From positions 50,530,771 to 50,594,770 of the forward strand of contig NC_092875.1 in NCBI RefSeq assembly GCF_028372415.1: a stretch of DNA of 64,000 nucleotides, read 5' to 3'. A program made the position numbers and the translations under genes. Under the pieces are notes generated by a model. The model had not been told where the DNA came from. It did no database searches and worked only from the letters and a program-made list of their open reading frames with translations. Shown here piece by piece: positions 43,020 to 54,471 of the stretch (within the stretch, counting starts at the first letter, position 1; each line of letters begins with the position of its first letter). The DNA comes from Notamacropus eugenii. Its lineage: Eukaryota; Chordata; Mammalia; Diprotodontia; Macropodidae.

Positions 43020-45225
43020 GAGTATGTCCGTGAGGGTGATGACTTAGCCCCTCAGGGCCTGCTGCCTGGAGGAAGCACCCACAGAAGTGGAGATGAGCAC
43101 ATGGCAGTGTTCATGTGAGGGTGGTTTCATCCCAAGTAGTTTTTCTTCATTTCTATGCCTATGTATGAACAGATACCTATGCCTACCTATGTGTGGATGT
43201 GGACTCCTCTATACGTGGAAATGCAGACCCATCCCTGGATGTTTCAGTGCCTTGATGATTCTGTGCTTTCATGTATGAAATCCTCTTCCATAAGTATAAA
43301 ATCTCATACCACATATACCTTATTCTGTGCACTTATGACATCTGCTCATATATAAAAGTCCATGAAACAGTATATATCCTTCTCCAGTATTAGTTGCTTA
43401 AACATTTTGTAAATGCTCTTACAGCCCTTGGGCTTCTTACCTTTCACTGTGTATGCATCAAGTTTGTTCTCAGATTTGTTGCATATACACTTGTCCTTGT
43501 GAACAAAGAAAAAAGTTTACAAGCCCACAAAACTTTTATTAACCTCTTCTTCTGCCACCCAGAATATTCACAAACCCTACAAAGAAATCGACTCTTTGAT
43601 ATTATTTCATTCTGTGTTGATGTCTATTTGTTCACAGGCACTGTGAGCATGGTCCACCTTTAAAAAAAACTGAAGCTGGGATATTCCAGGTTGGCAGACT
43701 GGAAAACTGGGGATCTGTTACTTTCATTGTGAAAGATTCCACATCTCTACAAAAGGAAGGGATTCAGAGTTCTTGGAAATGGAAAGCTTCTCTATGTGTG
43801 GGGTACAGAGACCCTTATGAGTGAATCAGAGGCTCAGAGATATTAGCAAAAAGAAGAGTTCATTTATTGACTTTCTGGAGAAAGGGCTCCCTCAGAGTGC
43901 CCAAAAGATGTCACCAACTGAAGAGAGCAGAGCTGTGTTTAACTCAGCTCATTATATAGGCCCTTACCGCAATGCCCCTTCACTAGCCCCCTTCCTCAGG
44001 GCTCAGGGGTGCAAGTCCTGAGGGTTCAATCTATTCAAGGCAATCTACTCCAGCAGCAGAGAAGGAAGACAGTTTTCACACATTAACCCTAAAAAAATAA
44101 AAAAATAAAAAAGGGTGGGGGAGGTGTTATTCCTCCCTGCTATGTGCCTAAAAACAATGGGGGGAAAGGCTCGAAAATACAGAGGACAGTCAGGGAAAAT
44201 ATAGGGAGGAGTCTGGGACAGTACAGAATATGTTACAACATTTCTTCTACAAGGTCTACCTGCTGCAAATGTTTCAACAAGACAAGAAACGATGAACCCC
44301 TGGAAGAGGCTTCACTCCTGATGGAGATCCTCCGAGATCATCTCTCACACCTAGAACATTTAAAATTCATCTTGCAAAAATCCTTTTTGTGCCCTGTTTT
44401 GGAGTAGTCATTCTCTTTCACAAAAAATGACAGACCATAACCTGCAGGTAGAAATGGCGGAAAGTTAAGCTCACCCACCCAGATATTATCTTTTAGATTT
44501 CAAATCATGCTTTTTAATCAGGGAAAGTCAGTCAGAAGTAGTTTTAGACTTTGTCTCTCCAATCCTTCCTTTTTTAATCAAGGACCAAAACCAGCAATTG
44601 ACTTGGCCAGCTCGTGGCACAGTGTCTGTGAGGGATGCTTTGAATGGAATGGGAGGACCTTGCCCCATGTTTGTCCTTTGTTTCTTTAAATTATTTTTAA
44701 ATAAATTTATCATTTTTATTTTTAACACTTAACATCTTTATTTTAACATTTGTTTTTAACATTTAAGTTATTTTTTCAATTTTGATTTCTGAATTCTCTC
44801 CCACTTCTGCAAAGTTTGTTTCTGTATTATGTATGTTGCTCCATACACTCTCTCCAGCCTGTCATGAAATATGAATTGATTCATTGCTGTGATTCAGGGG
44901 GGAAAGTGACCAGTTTTTCTGGTTTGTAAGGAGAGGGAGTTTTCCCCTAATTTCACAGGATCCTTCCCAAGGTCCTCTGAGAAGAGGAAAATGCAGATTG
45001 AAACCTTGGAACACCTTGCATGTCTTATCATTGGTTTAGTGAGTCGTTCTTTGACACTTTCTCTCTGGGACCTTGGCCTTTACCATATTGTGACAAGAGT
45101 TAGCTCTAGAGGCCTGCTGAGGTTGCTTCCAAGCTCTGAGATTATATGAAGTTAAACATTTCATTTCCATTTTTGATGGCTTGTAGCCTCAGATTTTTTT
45201 TCTTTTTTCTCCTTTACTTTGCTGC
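43020..45225 (+). other. Intron of the golgin-like copy, with unclassified repeats
   Basis: Intron between exons 3 and 4. It contains an A-rich run at about 44090-44112 and AT-rich sequence at 44690-44780. I could not classify the moderately repeat-like text at 43800-44430. Confidence 0.5.
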
Positions 45226-45227
45226 AG

Positions 45228-45411
45228 GATCATTACAGAGCAAAAGCAAAGGATGAAGCCATTGGGTTCAAATCTGACCAGTGTGCAGAAGGAGATGGAG
45301 GCCCAGCACAAAGCCTATGAAAACGCAGTGAGCATCCTGAACCACCACCTCCAGGAAGCCCTCGCTGACCAAGAATCCTCAAAGACAGAATTAAACAAAC
45401 TCAGAGCCCAG
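45228..45411 (+). pseudogene. GOLGA3: GOLGA3-like exon 4
   Basis: Acceptor CTTTACTTTGCTGCAG; the likely donor is GTCAAAGA after 45411. It reads IITEQKQRMKPLGSNLTSVQ, KEMEAQHKAYENAVSILNHH and LQEALADQESSKTELNKLRA, collinear with golgin-160 AITEQKQKMRRLGSDLTSAQ, KEMKTKHKAYENAVGILSRR and LQEALAAKEAADAELGQLRA. Open throughout. The donor region is weak, and a (CT)n run lies 50 bp downstream. Confidence 0.85.
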
Positions 45412-45461
45412 GTCAAAGAAGGAAGAAACATCCAAGCTCTAAATATAGGCAGATGTCACCT

Positions 45462-45462
<1 letters not shown>

Positions 45463-45527
<65 letters not shown>
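45463..45527. repeat. (CT)n microsatellite
   Basis: About 32 CT units in the intron after golgin exon 4; the RE/SL dipeptide frames through it are artefacts. Confidence 0.95.
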
Positions 45528-45530
<3 letters not shown>

Positions 45531-46259
45531 GAGGAGTGAGCTCAAAGTGCAAGTGTGGGGAGAGAACATCAATTGCCTGCCCCCTCCTTGGGACTTTGTG
45601 TCTTCATTTGTAAAAAGAGTGTGGTGACTCGTAGGATTTCCAAGTTTCCTTCTAGCTGTAACCTCATTTATCAGAAAGATGTAATTTTTTTCTGTTAGAA
45701 AACTTATTGGTGGATAAATTAGGGAGTCAGACAAAAGATTTTCTCTTTAACTGTTTATGTATCACAGACTCCAAACTACCATTTTAATACCCCATAGCTT
45801 TCTTACTTAGGATACACTTTCTTGGGGTGATCCATGTTGTTCAGCAGTCTCTGTGGCCCCATTGCTGTCACAGGACCCATGAGAGGCCCTGTGCCTGCAT
45901 TTCAACATGGTTGTCTTGTTTGTAACATATAGTATAGGCCACTCCTGTGAAAGGAGTTGTCCTTTTCCTGATTTCAGAATTCTTCTGTATCTTTCACCAA
46001 TAGAGTACAAAAAATGTGCCCCATGGTTTTATTTGTTGCCAATGAAAATGTACATGACTTGGTTAAGTAAAGTTAAACCCCTTCTCAACAAAACTTCTAA
46101 GGGAATGTATTAAAGTATTTGTTATCACGTATGAAACTTCAAGTGACCAAAACCAGATCCTACCCCTTTAAAACTGCCCTTGCTCAAAGGAAGCAAATAA
46201 GCGAAGTGGTTGTTGTCATGTGCCCTCATGAAGTAGGAACCTGCTCCCTCTGTCTTCAG

Positions 46260-46379
46260 GAACAAATCCAAGTCCTGGACTTGGAGCTGCAGACTGTTGG
46301 TCACAGTAAGATAGTGATGGAGAAGGAGCTCCGGGAAAAAGTTTTCATGCTCAAGCACTATAAACAACTTCTCTTAGGG
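46260..46379 (+). pseudogene. GOLGA3: GOLGA3-like exon 5, truncated by the inverted arm
   Basis: Acceptor CTCCCTCTGTCTTCAG. It reads EQIQVLDLELQTVGHSKIVM, then EKELRE; golgin-160 has ERIQALEAELQAVSHSKTLLEKELQE. After about 46340 the text departs from golgin and instead matches the reverse complement of the sequence beside 42160, that is, the edge of inverted arm 2. The exon is therefore cut by the duplication. Confidence 0.8.
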
Positions 46380-47450
46380 GTAATTTATGATAAAGTACAT
46401 AAATATATTTTAAGAAAACCAAGTTAAGGGTTAAAAGTTTGTCTTCATGATCAGTTAAAAGATAATGCTTCTATCTACAGGGTATATTATTACATCAATC
46501 TGAATTTTCCCTTGTTTCTTTCATTTCAAGGAACTGATGAGGAACATTACTGTACCTGTTGTTGAAGAAACTGCTCCTTCACTTTCTGAGTCTGTTTTTT
46601 CAGAGCAATGCTTTCTTGTGGCAGTTTTTCCACCCGGTACAGGAAATACAGTCACACTCTGTTACACCATCCCCTGGGATTCAGGGAGACATTCAGTTTA
46701 AAGAACCACTTTCCAAGAGCCTATTTTTATGCAGCCAAGCATGAAAAAAATCACAAAGACTATCTACCTTGTCCTATCCTTCAAACCTCCCAGGTTCCCT
46801 CACAGTCTTGAGGAATCCTAGCCCTCCCTTCCCTTTTGCTCATCCCTGAGTTCAATCAGTGAACAAATCCTGTTCACTTGACTTCTATCATCCCTTTCCT
46901 CTCTCTACTCACAAGGCCACTAACATGGTTTGGGGCCTCATTACCTCTCACCAGGACTATTCTATAAGTCTTTTTATTAGTTTCCCTGCTTCCAGCCATC
47001 CCCTTCTCCATCTATCTTCCACAAAGTTGACAAGTCAATATCTATAAAGTTTTACTGATGTCTTTACTCATTTCCTAATATATCACCTACTGCCAGACAA
47101 CTGTGCTTTGTAAAAAAAGAAAAGAAATAGTCAAGTAAAACCAGCCAATCTAATGTGCACATCTGAGAACACAGGCAAAATTCCATACCTGTGGTCAGTC
47201 CCCTGCTTCTCTACTGTATGGAGAGAAGTGTTTCACTTGCTGTACTCCAGAACCAATATTAGCCATTACTTTTGATTTGAGTTCAAATGCTTTTTTACTT
47301 ACACTGTGGAGTCCTTGTGTATGAAGTCCTCCTTGAATCCACTTCCTTTGCTCTCCATCAGTTCATACAAGTCTTTCTATAATTCTTAGTGTACAAATGC
47401 TACTCCATTACATTAAGACACCACGTTTGTTGAGTCATCACCCTATCAAT
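46360..47450 (-). repeat. Inverted duplication, arm 2
   Basis: Reverse-complement partner of 41060-42160, with the same order of landmarks. It contains the L2 piece (46755-47060, now on the plus strand) and the golgin exon copy. Confidence 0.85.
46556..46633 (-). pseudogene. GOLGA3: Inverted second copy of GOLGA3-like exon 1
   Basis: Minus strand, 78 nt, open: VEKLPQESIALKKQTQKVKE, then QFLQQQ, closer to golgin-160 than the copy at 41883 and without the extra A. The donor is GTACAGTA. The acceptor equivalent reads CGG where the other copy has CAG, so this copy would not splice at the same place. Confidence 0.8.
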
Positions 47451-47454
47451 GGAC

Positions 47455-48495
47455 ATTCAATGAAACGGAGGAATTTCAAGCATTCTTGATGAAAAGACCA
47501 GAGCTGAACTGAAATCTTGACTTTCAAACACAAGAATTAAGAAAAGTATGAAAAGGTAAACAGGAAAGAGAAATCAAAAGGGACTTATTAAAATTGTACT
47601 GTTCACATTTCTACATGGAAAGATGATATTTGTAACTCATGAGACCTTTCTCAGCATTAGGGTAGTTGGAGGGAATATATATATATTTTATATAGATATA
47701 GATATAGACAGAGAGGACAGGGTGAATTGAATATAAAGGGATGATATCTTAAAAAAATAAAATTAAGGAGTGAGAGAGCAATATATTTGGAGAAGGAGAA
47801 AGGAAGAGACAGAATGTGATAAATTATCTCCCATAAAGGAGTCAAGGAAAAGCTTTTACAATGCAGGGGAAGAAGGGAGAGGTTAGAGGAAATAAGAAAA
47901 TCTTACTCTCATCGAATTTGGCTTAAGAAGAGAATAGCATATAGGCTCAATTGGGTATCTTACTCTACAGGAAAGTAGGGGGAAGTGGATGACTGGGGGT
48001 ATAAAAGAAGGGAGGGCTGATTGGACAAAGGGGTAGTTGGAAGCAAACACTTTTGAAAAGTGACAGAGTCAAAGGAGAGAATAGAATAAATGGGAGGACA
48101 GGACAGGATGAAGGGAAATATAGTTAGTCTTTCACAACATGACTATTATGGAAGCATTTTGCATAACTACACATATATAGCCTATGTCGAATTGCTTGCC
48201 TTCTCAGTGAGGGTGGGTGGGGAGGGAATAAGGGAGAGAATTTGGAATTCAAAGTTTTAAAAACAAATATTACAAATTGTTTTTATATGGAACTGGGAAA
48301 TGAGATATATAGGTAAAGGAATATAGAACTCTGTCTTGCCCTACGAAAAAATGAGAGGGATAGGAGGGGTTGGGGTAATAGGAGGGAGGGCAGACTGGGG
48401 GAAGGGGTAATCAGAATGCATGACATTTGGGGGAGGGGAAAATAAGGAGAAAATTCAGAACTCAAAATCTTGTGGAAATGAATGTTGATGATTTT
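47455..48495 (+). mobile_element. HAL1 3' part, 5'-truncated
   Basis: Begins at GAGGAATTTCAAGCATTCTTGATG (ORF1 end), has a (TA)n run at about 47675-47705 in place of the CA run of other copies, then the purine tail, ending near 48495. Confidence 0.8.
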
Positions 48496-48499
48496 AAAG

Positions 48500-48960
48500 G
48501 CCTTCATAATATAGCCTCATCCTATCTTTCCAGCCTTCTCATACCTTACTCCCTAGAATACTCTATAGCCAGGTGTCTCTGGTAAAAGACTCAGTTAAAG
48601 ACACTCCTTTTACCAACTCAGTATTTTCACTGGCTGTCCCCCCGCCTAGAATTCTCTTCCTCCTCACTTCAGCCTCCTGACATCTCTGACTTCCTTCAAG
48701 TCTCAATTAAAATCCCACTTTTTGGAAGGAGCCTCTCACAATGCACCTTAATGTCTGTGCCTTCATTCTGAGTTGATCTCCAATTTGTCCTCTATCTATC
48801 TTGTTTGTACATAGTTGTTTGCATGCCGTCTCTTCCAGTAGATAGATTGTGAATTCCCAGAGTAGGGACAGTTTTTGCTTTTCTTTGCAAAACCAGTGCA
48901 TGACACAGTACCTGACACCAGCACATATTTAGTAAATGTTTGTTGACCTGTCTTACAAAA
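48500..48960 (+). mobile_element. L2 LINE 3' end
   Basis: GACTTCCTTCAAGTCTCAATTAAAATCCCAC, GATTGTGAATTCCCAGAGTAGGGACAG and a 3' end at TTTAGTAAATGTTTGTTGACC. Confidence 0.8.
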
Positions 48961-49074
48961 GTATCCCAATAGGTTATCCTGCCTCCAACCTATCCTTCAT
49001 GATGCCTCCGGACTAAAATTCGAGCTTTGCCTTATATTATTCTCTGCTCTCACCAAAAAAATAAAAATGCTGCT

Positions 49075-49392
49075 ATAAAACTTTGGGTTTATTTGGGGAC
49101 TTTCTTCGTATCAGTGGCTTCCTTGGGGAGGTTTAATAAGGGAGTCTAGGTTTCAAAGGGTTAAGGCATTTTGTCACTATTTGCATAATTCCCAATAGCT
49201 TTAGCTCCATCGACAATGCATTTATGCACCATCTGCCCAAAACTTGCCCAACATTGACTATTCTCAACTTTTGTTATCTCTGCCAATTTACTCAGAGTGA
49301 GGTAAAACCTTCAGAGTTGTTCTGATTTACATTTCTTTCATTATTAATGTGAATGTTTTCATGTGGTTAATAGTTTACAATTCTTATTCTGA
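49075..49392 (-). mobile_element. L1 ORF2 3' fragment, reverse orientation
   Basis: GTTCTGATTTACATTTCTTTCATTATTAATG is the reverse complement of the L1 segment seen in sense at about 50985 (TACTGATTAAAGAAATGCAAG). Confidence 0.55.
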
Positions 49393-49394
49393 AA

Positions 49395-49675
49395 ATTCTT
49401 CAAGGAAAGAAATGGACATTCAAAGAAATTGAGAACTTTCCATTTCAAGCATTCCTGATAAAAAAGGCCAGAGCTGAATAGAAAATCTGATTTTTAAATC
49501 CAAGATTCAAGAGAAGCATACAAAGGTAAACAGAAAAGAGAAATCAAAAAGAACTTAATAAGATGAAACTGTTTATATTCCTACGTGGGAAGATGATACA
49601 ACGTAACTCCTAAAAACTTTTTCATTATTAGAGCAGTTAGAAGGAGTACATATAAGCAGAGGACATAGATGTGAA
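49395..49675 (+). mobile_element. HAL1 fragment, left part
   Basis: ORF1 end (TTTCAAGCATTCCTGATAAAAAAGGCCAGAGC) and the beginning of the tail, interrupted at about 49676 and resuming at about 50396. Confidence 0.7.
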
Positions 49676-50395
49676 TTGAATATGATGGAAAGCATGTGCG
49701 ATAAGAGGTATCAGACTGACTACCAAATTGAAGGTCTACAGAGCCATTGTGCTAACCTCATTGTGTATGCTTATGAAACCTGGACAGTGAAGCAGCACCA
49801 TGCCAGGGAACTGAACCACTTCCATTTGAATTGTTTTAGGAAAATTCTGACAATCACTTGGCAGGATAAGGTACCAGACACTGAGGACTTTACTTAAACT
49901 AAACTGCCAAGCATTCAGATTCTGCTTCAGAGAGTACAATTCCAATGAGCTGGCCACATTGTTCAAATGCAAAATGTACACTTGCCAAAAAGACTGTATT
50001 ACAGAGAACTCACACAGGACAAGTGTTGACATAGTGGTCAGAAGAAGCAATACAAGGACACTTTCAAGGTCTCTCTGAAGAACTCTGGAATTGATTTGTG
50101 ATATGGAAGACGCTGGCACAGGAACACTCAGCAAAGCATGCCCACATCAGAGAAGTTTGCTGCATTCTAAGCAAAAGAAAATTGAAACAGCTCAAAGGAA
50201 ATGCATGATGGGCAAAAGTAGAGTATCCACCCCAAATGTTCACACAGACTATTTGTACCCACAGACCTGTGGTAGAGAATTCTGAGCTTTGGTTGGTCTG
50301 ATCAGCCACAATCAGACACACTGAAACTTGGCTCTAGTGTAGTGCTATCATTTTGGTCCTCTTCCAGAACAAAGGACAGCAACAAACCAATGACA
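49676..50395 (+). mobile_element. LINE 3' end of uncertain clade, nested in HAL1
   Basis: Codes a decayed reverse-transcriptase C-terminal region: NLIVYAYETWTVKQHHAREL then HFHLNCFRKILTITWQDKVP DTED. Near the end, CGREF..LVGLISHNQTH resembles the Cys-His finger that closes some non-LTR retrotransposon proteins. Neither L1 nor HAL1. The clade (RTE-like or another) is not decided. Confidence 0.6.
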
Positions 50396-50795
50396 TCTAA
50401 AAAACAAAAAACAAAAAATTAAGGAGTAAGAAAAAGGGAGAAAGGGAAAGGGAGAGGTACAATGAGGTAAATTATTTTACTTCAAAGAGTCAAGAAAGAG
50501 CTTTTACTGTGGAGAGGAAGATGGGGGAGGGAATACTTGAACCTTATTCTCCTCTGAACTGGCTCAAAGAAGGAATAACATATACACTCAACTAGGTATA
50601 GAAATACATCTTACCCTAGAGGAAAATAGAAAGGGAAAGGGATAAGGGAAGAAGGTGATACTCATAGAAAGGAGAGGAGAAAGTAGGAATCAGAAGCAGA
50701 ACAATTTGAAGGAGGTACAGGTGAAAGACAGAGCAAATAGAATAAACAAGGGAAATAGGATGGAGGGAAATACAATTAGCAATCATAACTATGAA
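50396..50795 (+). mobile_element. HAL1 fragment, right part
   Basis: Continues the purine-rich tail (TTAAGGAGTAAG, AAAGAGTCAAGAAAGAGCTTTTACTG) of the copy interrupted at 49676. Confidence 0.65.
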
Positions 50796-50799
50796 AAAA

Positions 50800-51835
50800 A
50801 GTAAAGTTCTCTGCCAAAAGCCTCACCTATCAAACATATAGAGAAATGAGTTAAATTTATGAGAATAAGAACCATTCCCCAATTGATAAATGATCACAAA
50901 ATATGAACAGTCAATTTTCAGATGAAGTAATCAAAGTTGTATATAGCCTTTTGAGAAAATGCTCTAAATCACTACTGATTAAAGAAATGCAAGTTAAAAC
51001 AATCTCAGGTATTACTTCATACCTATTAGATTGGCCAACAGGATAGAAAATAAAAAATGACAAATATGGAGGGGATGTGGGCAAATTGAGAAACTAATGC
51101 ACCGTGAATGGAAGTGAACTGATTCAATAATTATAGAGAGTAATTGTAAACTACTCCCAAAGGTCTATAAAACCATGCATATCCTTTGACCTAGCAATAC
51201 CACTACTAGGTCTGTATCATCCCAAAAGTTATTAAAGCAGGAAAAGAACTTACACAGAAATATTTATAGCTGATTTTTTCTGGTTCCACAGAATTAGAGA
51301 TGCTCATCATTTAGAGAATGGCTGAACAAGTTGTGGTATATGACTGTGATGGAATAACACTATTGTGCTATAAGAAATGATGAGTTACATGCTCTCAGAA
51401 AACCTAGAAAGGCTTACATGAACTGATGAAAAGTGAAATGAGTAGAAACAGGAGAAAACTGTATGACAATGAACTGTGAATGACTTAGCTATTGTCAGCA
51501 ATAGAATGATCCAAGACAACTCTGAACACTAATGATGAAAAATGCTAGCTATCCCCAAAGGTAGAATTGATGAAATCTGAATACAGATGGAAGCATACTT
51601 TATATTTTGCTTTCTTTTTTTTTTTTAATTTTGGTCTGTGTTTTCTTTTACAACATGACTAATATGGAAATATGTTTTGTAAGACTACACATGTATAACC
51701 TATATCAAAATGCTTGTCAGCTCAATGAGGAGGAAAGGGAATGAAGGAATCTGGAATTATTTTTTGAATGAATGCTGAAAATTGTTTTTAGGTGTAATTG
51801 GGGGAAAATACTAAATTTTTAAAAACTGTTCATAT
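50800..51835 (+). mobile_element. L1 3' end: ORF2 C-terminus and 3' UTR
   Basis: Aligned in order with the element at 56287-57720 (CCAATTGATAAATG, TCAATTTTCAGATGAAG, GAGAATGGCTGAACAAGTTGTGGTATATG). The 3' UTR has TACAACATGACTAATATGGAAATATG and CTTGTCAGCTCAATGAGG, which also match the end of HAL1 tails. Confidence 0.8.
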
Positions 51836-51839
51836 ACTT

Positions 51840-52745
51840 TGAATGGCTATTAAACCCTCTTATCCCAGATCAGGTTAGAGAGAGAGAGAAATTTATTTTC
51901 CTTCATTTGACAAAAGGATAAAAAAGAAGTGGGGGAGGCAGGGCAATGTAAGTCAGTGGCATTTCTCTCCAAATTATTAGACCCAGTGGCACCAGGTTGT
52001 CCAGAAAGTGTACAGACAGTGACAGCTAGTGCCATTCTTGTGGAAGAAAGTAGGAAGTTGACATTTAGAGAGACTCTAATAGTAAGTATCCCTCATCAAG
52101 TTAGGACTATTTTAACCCAAAGGGCCAAGAGGTGGCTCACTGACTCTTGTATATTAAAATATGAGTTCATATTGATGGAAAAAGCTGATTTGATGTTAGT
52201 GACTGAATATTGTTATCAGTCCTCCCTCTTCCCTTCAAAAAGTAAATGGAATGTAAGAATTTAGAAAATAATTGTCTTGCCATTATAGAGTGCCAAACAA
52301 ATGTACATCCAGATTTGAGAGATATTCCTCTCCATGAGGGGTGTCATCTTTTTATTGATGGATCTTCCAGGGTAATGGAGAGAAAAAGGCCTAATTGGTA
52401 TGCTGTCATTGATGGTGAAAGTAATTCTTTAAAGAAATCTGATAGATTGTCTAACAATTGGTCAGCTTACAATGGGAAGGAACTGATACATAAAGAATTA
52501 GTGAGGCAGGTACTGGCCAATTTAATGTTACCAAATGAAATTGCCCTAGTACATGTGAATGGGAAGTGATGAAGAACAGATGAGCAAATGAAAGGTCAAG
52601 GAGGCTGCCCTGTGCACAGAATCTATGAAGATGTATGTGTTAAATCTCCAAGTTCCTAAGCAAATCATGAGAGAAATTTTTGTCAATTTTACATCAAGGA
52701 AGCCATTGGGGAGCACCTAGCCCTAAGGAAATATGGATGTATAAG
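51840..52745 (+). mobile_element. Endogenous retrovirus pol fragment (class I, gammaretrovirus-like)
   Basis: Fossil. Two adjacent regions carry the RT-connection and RNase H part of a class I pol: FLSKLLDPVAPGCPESVQTV and HQVRTILTQRAKRWLTDSCI, then LFIDGSSRVMERKRPNWYAV. No LTR is directly attached. Old, with several breaks. It may belong with the LTR element at 53976 or be a separate insertion. Confidence 0.85.
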
Positions 52746-52755
52746 TATGTGTGTA

Positions 52756-52830
52756 TGTATATATATATATATATACAGATAAATATAGATATATATATAC
52801 ATACATATGTATGTATGTATTGTGTATGCT
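52756..52830. repeat. (TA)n/(GTAT)n microsatellite
   Basis: ATATATAT, ATAGATAT and GTATGTAT units next to the pol fragment. Confidence 0.9.
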
Positions 52831-52834
52831 AAAC

Positions 52835-53315
52835 AAATTGGTGAAGTGTTTTATATTCAAGAAAACAAAAAGGTATCAAGAAAGCAGTGTGAGTCTCCTG
52901 GCAGGAAGGCTAGGTGAGATTCCAAGATTTGAAGAGTTATGTTCATACGGAGGTTTCAGAAATGAAGAAGTTTCAGAGGTTTTATGGGGGAAGACTGTGG
53001 ACAGGATGAGGAAGATGGATGACAGGATAGAAGACACAAGATATGGGAGACAAGAAAAATTTTATAACCCAGGATGGGGTCAACAGTCTCATCATTCCTT
53101 CCCCCACTCCCTCCTCCTTACTCAAGAAGGTATGTCAGAGCACAACAACAGTCCTGGGAAAGGGAAGTATGGGGAAAGGCCAGAGGCAGAGAAGCCTTCT
53201 GGTCAGTGTCTGTATTTAGGGTAAGACAGCCCATCCTTTTATTGAGAATTTTTAATATGATCTGGAAAATGCATTTGAAGTCACCTGAAGTTTATTGTTT
53301 GTGTTATAGTTACAA
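52835..53315. other. Unassigned
   Basis: No recognised gene or repeat; a 157-codon plus-strand frame overlapping the TA run has no family signature. Confidence 0.5.
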
Positions 53316-53317
53316 CA

Positions 53318-53515
53318 ATTTGATATAATTAATATATATTATATAATATAATTATATATCATATATTATAATATTATATATTATATAATTGTGTAATATA
53401 TTATAATATATAAATATAATTATATTATATAATGTATAATATAACAATATAATTAATATATTATATATAATTATATATTATATAATATAATTATTAATAT
53501 AATTGATATAATATT
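53318..53515. repeat. Long AT-only tract
   Basis: About 200 bp of ATATAATATAATTATATA-type sequence, nearly free of G and C, self-complementary and likely to form cruciform or hairpin structures. Confidence 0.9.
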
Positions 53516-53975
53516 GGTTACTGTTTTAATGCTGAAATTTAAAATTTTTCATTGATTACTGTGTATATAGAGAGGAGGGGATTGGTTGAAAACCTTATCT
53601 GGATTGGTTCTGCCCATTCAGAACAGTCCCCCTATATGTATGGGGTTTCATTGGCAGGGTCATGAGTATCAGCCATAGACCTCCCTGGAGTCCATGTCAG
53701 TTCTCCTTATTTTGAAAACCTGCCAGTGACCCTGGAAACCATTTGTGTGGGCAAGGACATAAGCCCAGAGAAAAGAACTTTCTTTAGTTATAAAGTTCCT
53801 AAGCAATGAATTTGACTTCCTTGAGAAGTTCCAAGTTTACGTACAATAGAGAGAAAGGATTTCTAACAATTGGCTTTGACACCAGGACAAGTTTAAATTT
53901 GAGAAAGAAAAGGTATTAAATGGAATCCCTATGTATGTGACTCCTGGTAAATCTTTATTGCTTATTGCAACTTAA

Positions 53976-54471
53976 TGTAATGGTAATTTAGATGGGAAGA
54001 TCTTTTCCTATTCATTAAAAGGCCTATGTGACCTGCTTAAATCACATGGAAGCCTAAGTCACATGTGGTGGGAGGAGCTTGTTGAAGAGGTGGAACAGGA
54101 AGGATGGAGCAGAACTGAGAGGAAGTGAGACCAGCTAGGGTGGATAGAGAGAGAGGATAGAGACAGACAACTAGGTTCCTGAGTGTTTGTTTGTTTGTGG
54201 GAAAGTCCTGGGGGGTGGGGGGGGAAGGAGGGGTTGGCAGGGAGTGGTAGGCTTGGGAATGGCTTTGTCCCCTGCAGTGCTAATGTGTATTGATTTCTTG
54301 GCTACTATGATGGATCTGGTTTTCTGGTTTGGGGACTTGTCTTTTTGGTGTCTGAATAAATGTTTTTCTTCTACCTTTCTACATGGAGAGTCTGTTATAC
54401 TTTGCAATTGTGAACTACACCAACATATTCATAGTCGCCCTCAGTGCTGTGAATATTGCCTGGGTAGTACA
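53976..54471 (+). mobile_element. Endogenous retrovirus 5' LTR (496 bp)
   Basis: Fossil LTR running from TGTAATGGTAATTTAG to GGGTAGTACA, with a polyadenylation signal near 54355 (GAATAAATG). Its first ~100 bp and last ~140 bp recur at 56190 and 58060-58200. Confidence 0.8.

Noticed and set aside
45456-45734. Arg-Glu repeat frame on the minus strand
   Set aside because: Translation of the (CT)n microsatellite only.
53074-53328. Plus-strand frames at 52751-53328 as a gene
   Set aside because: They overlap a TA microsatellite, show no family resemblance, and have no splice or promoter context.
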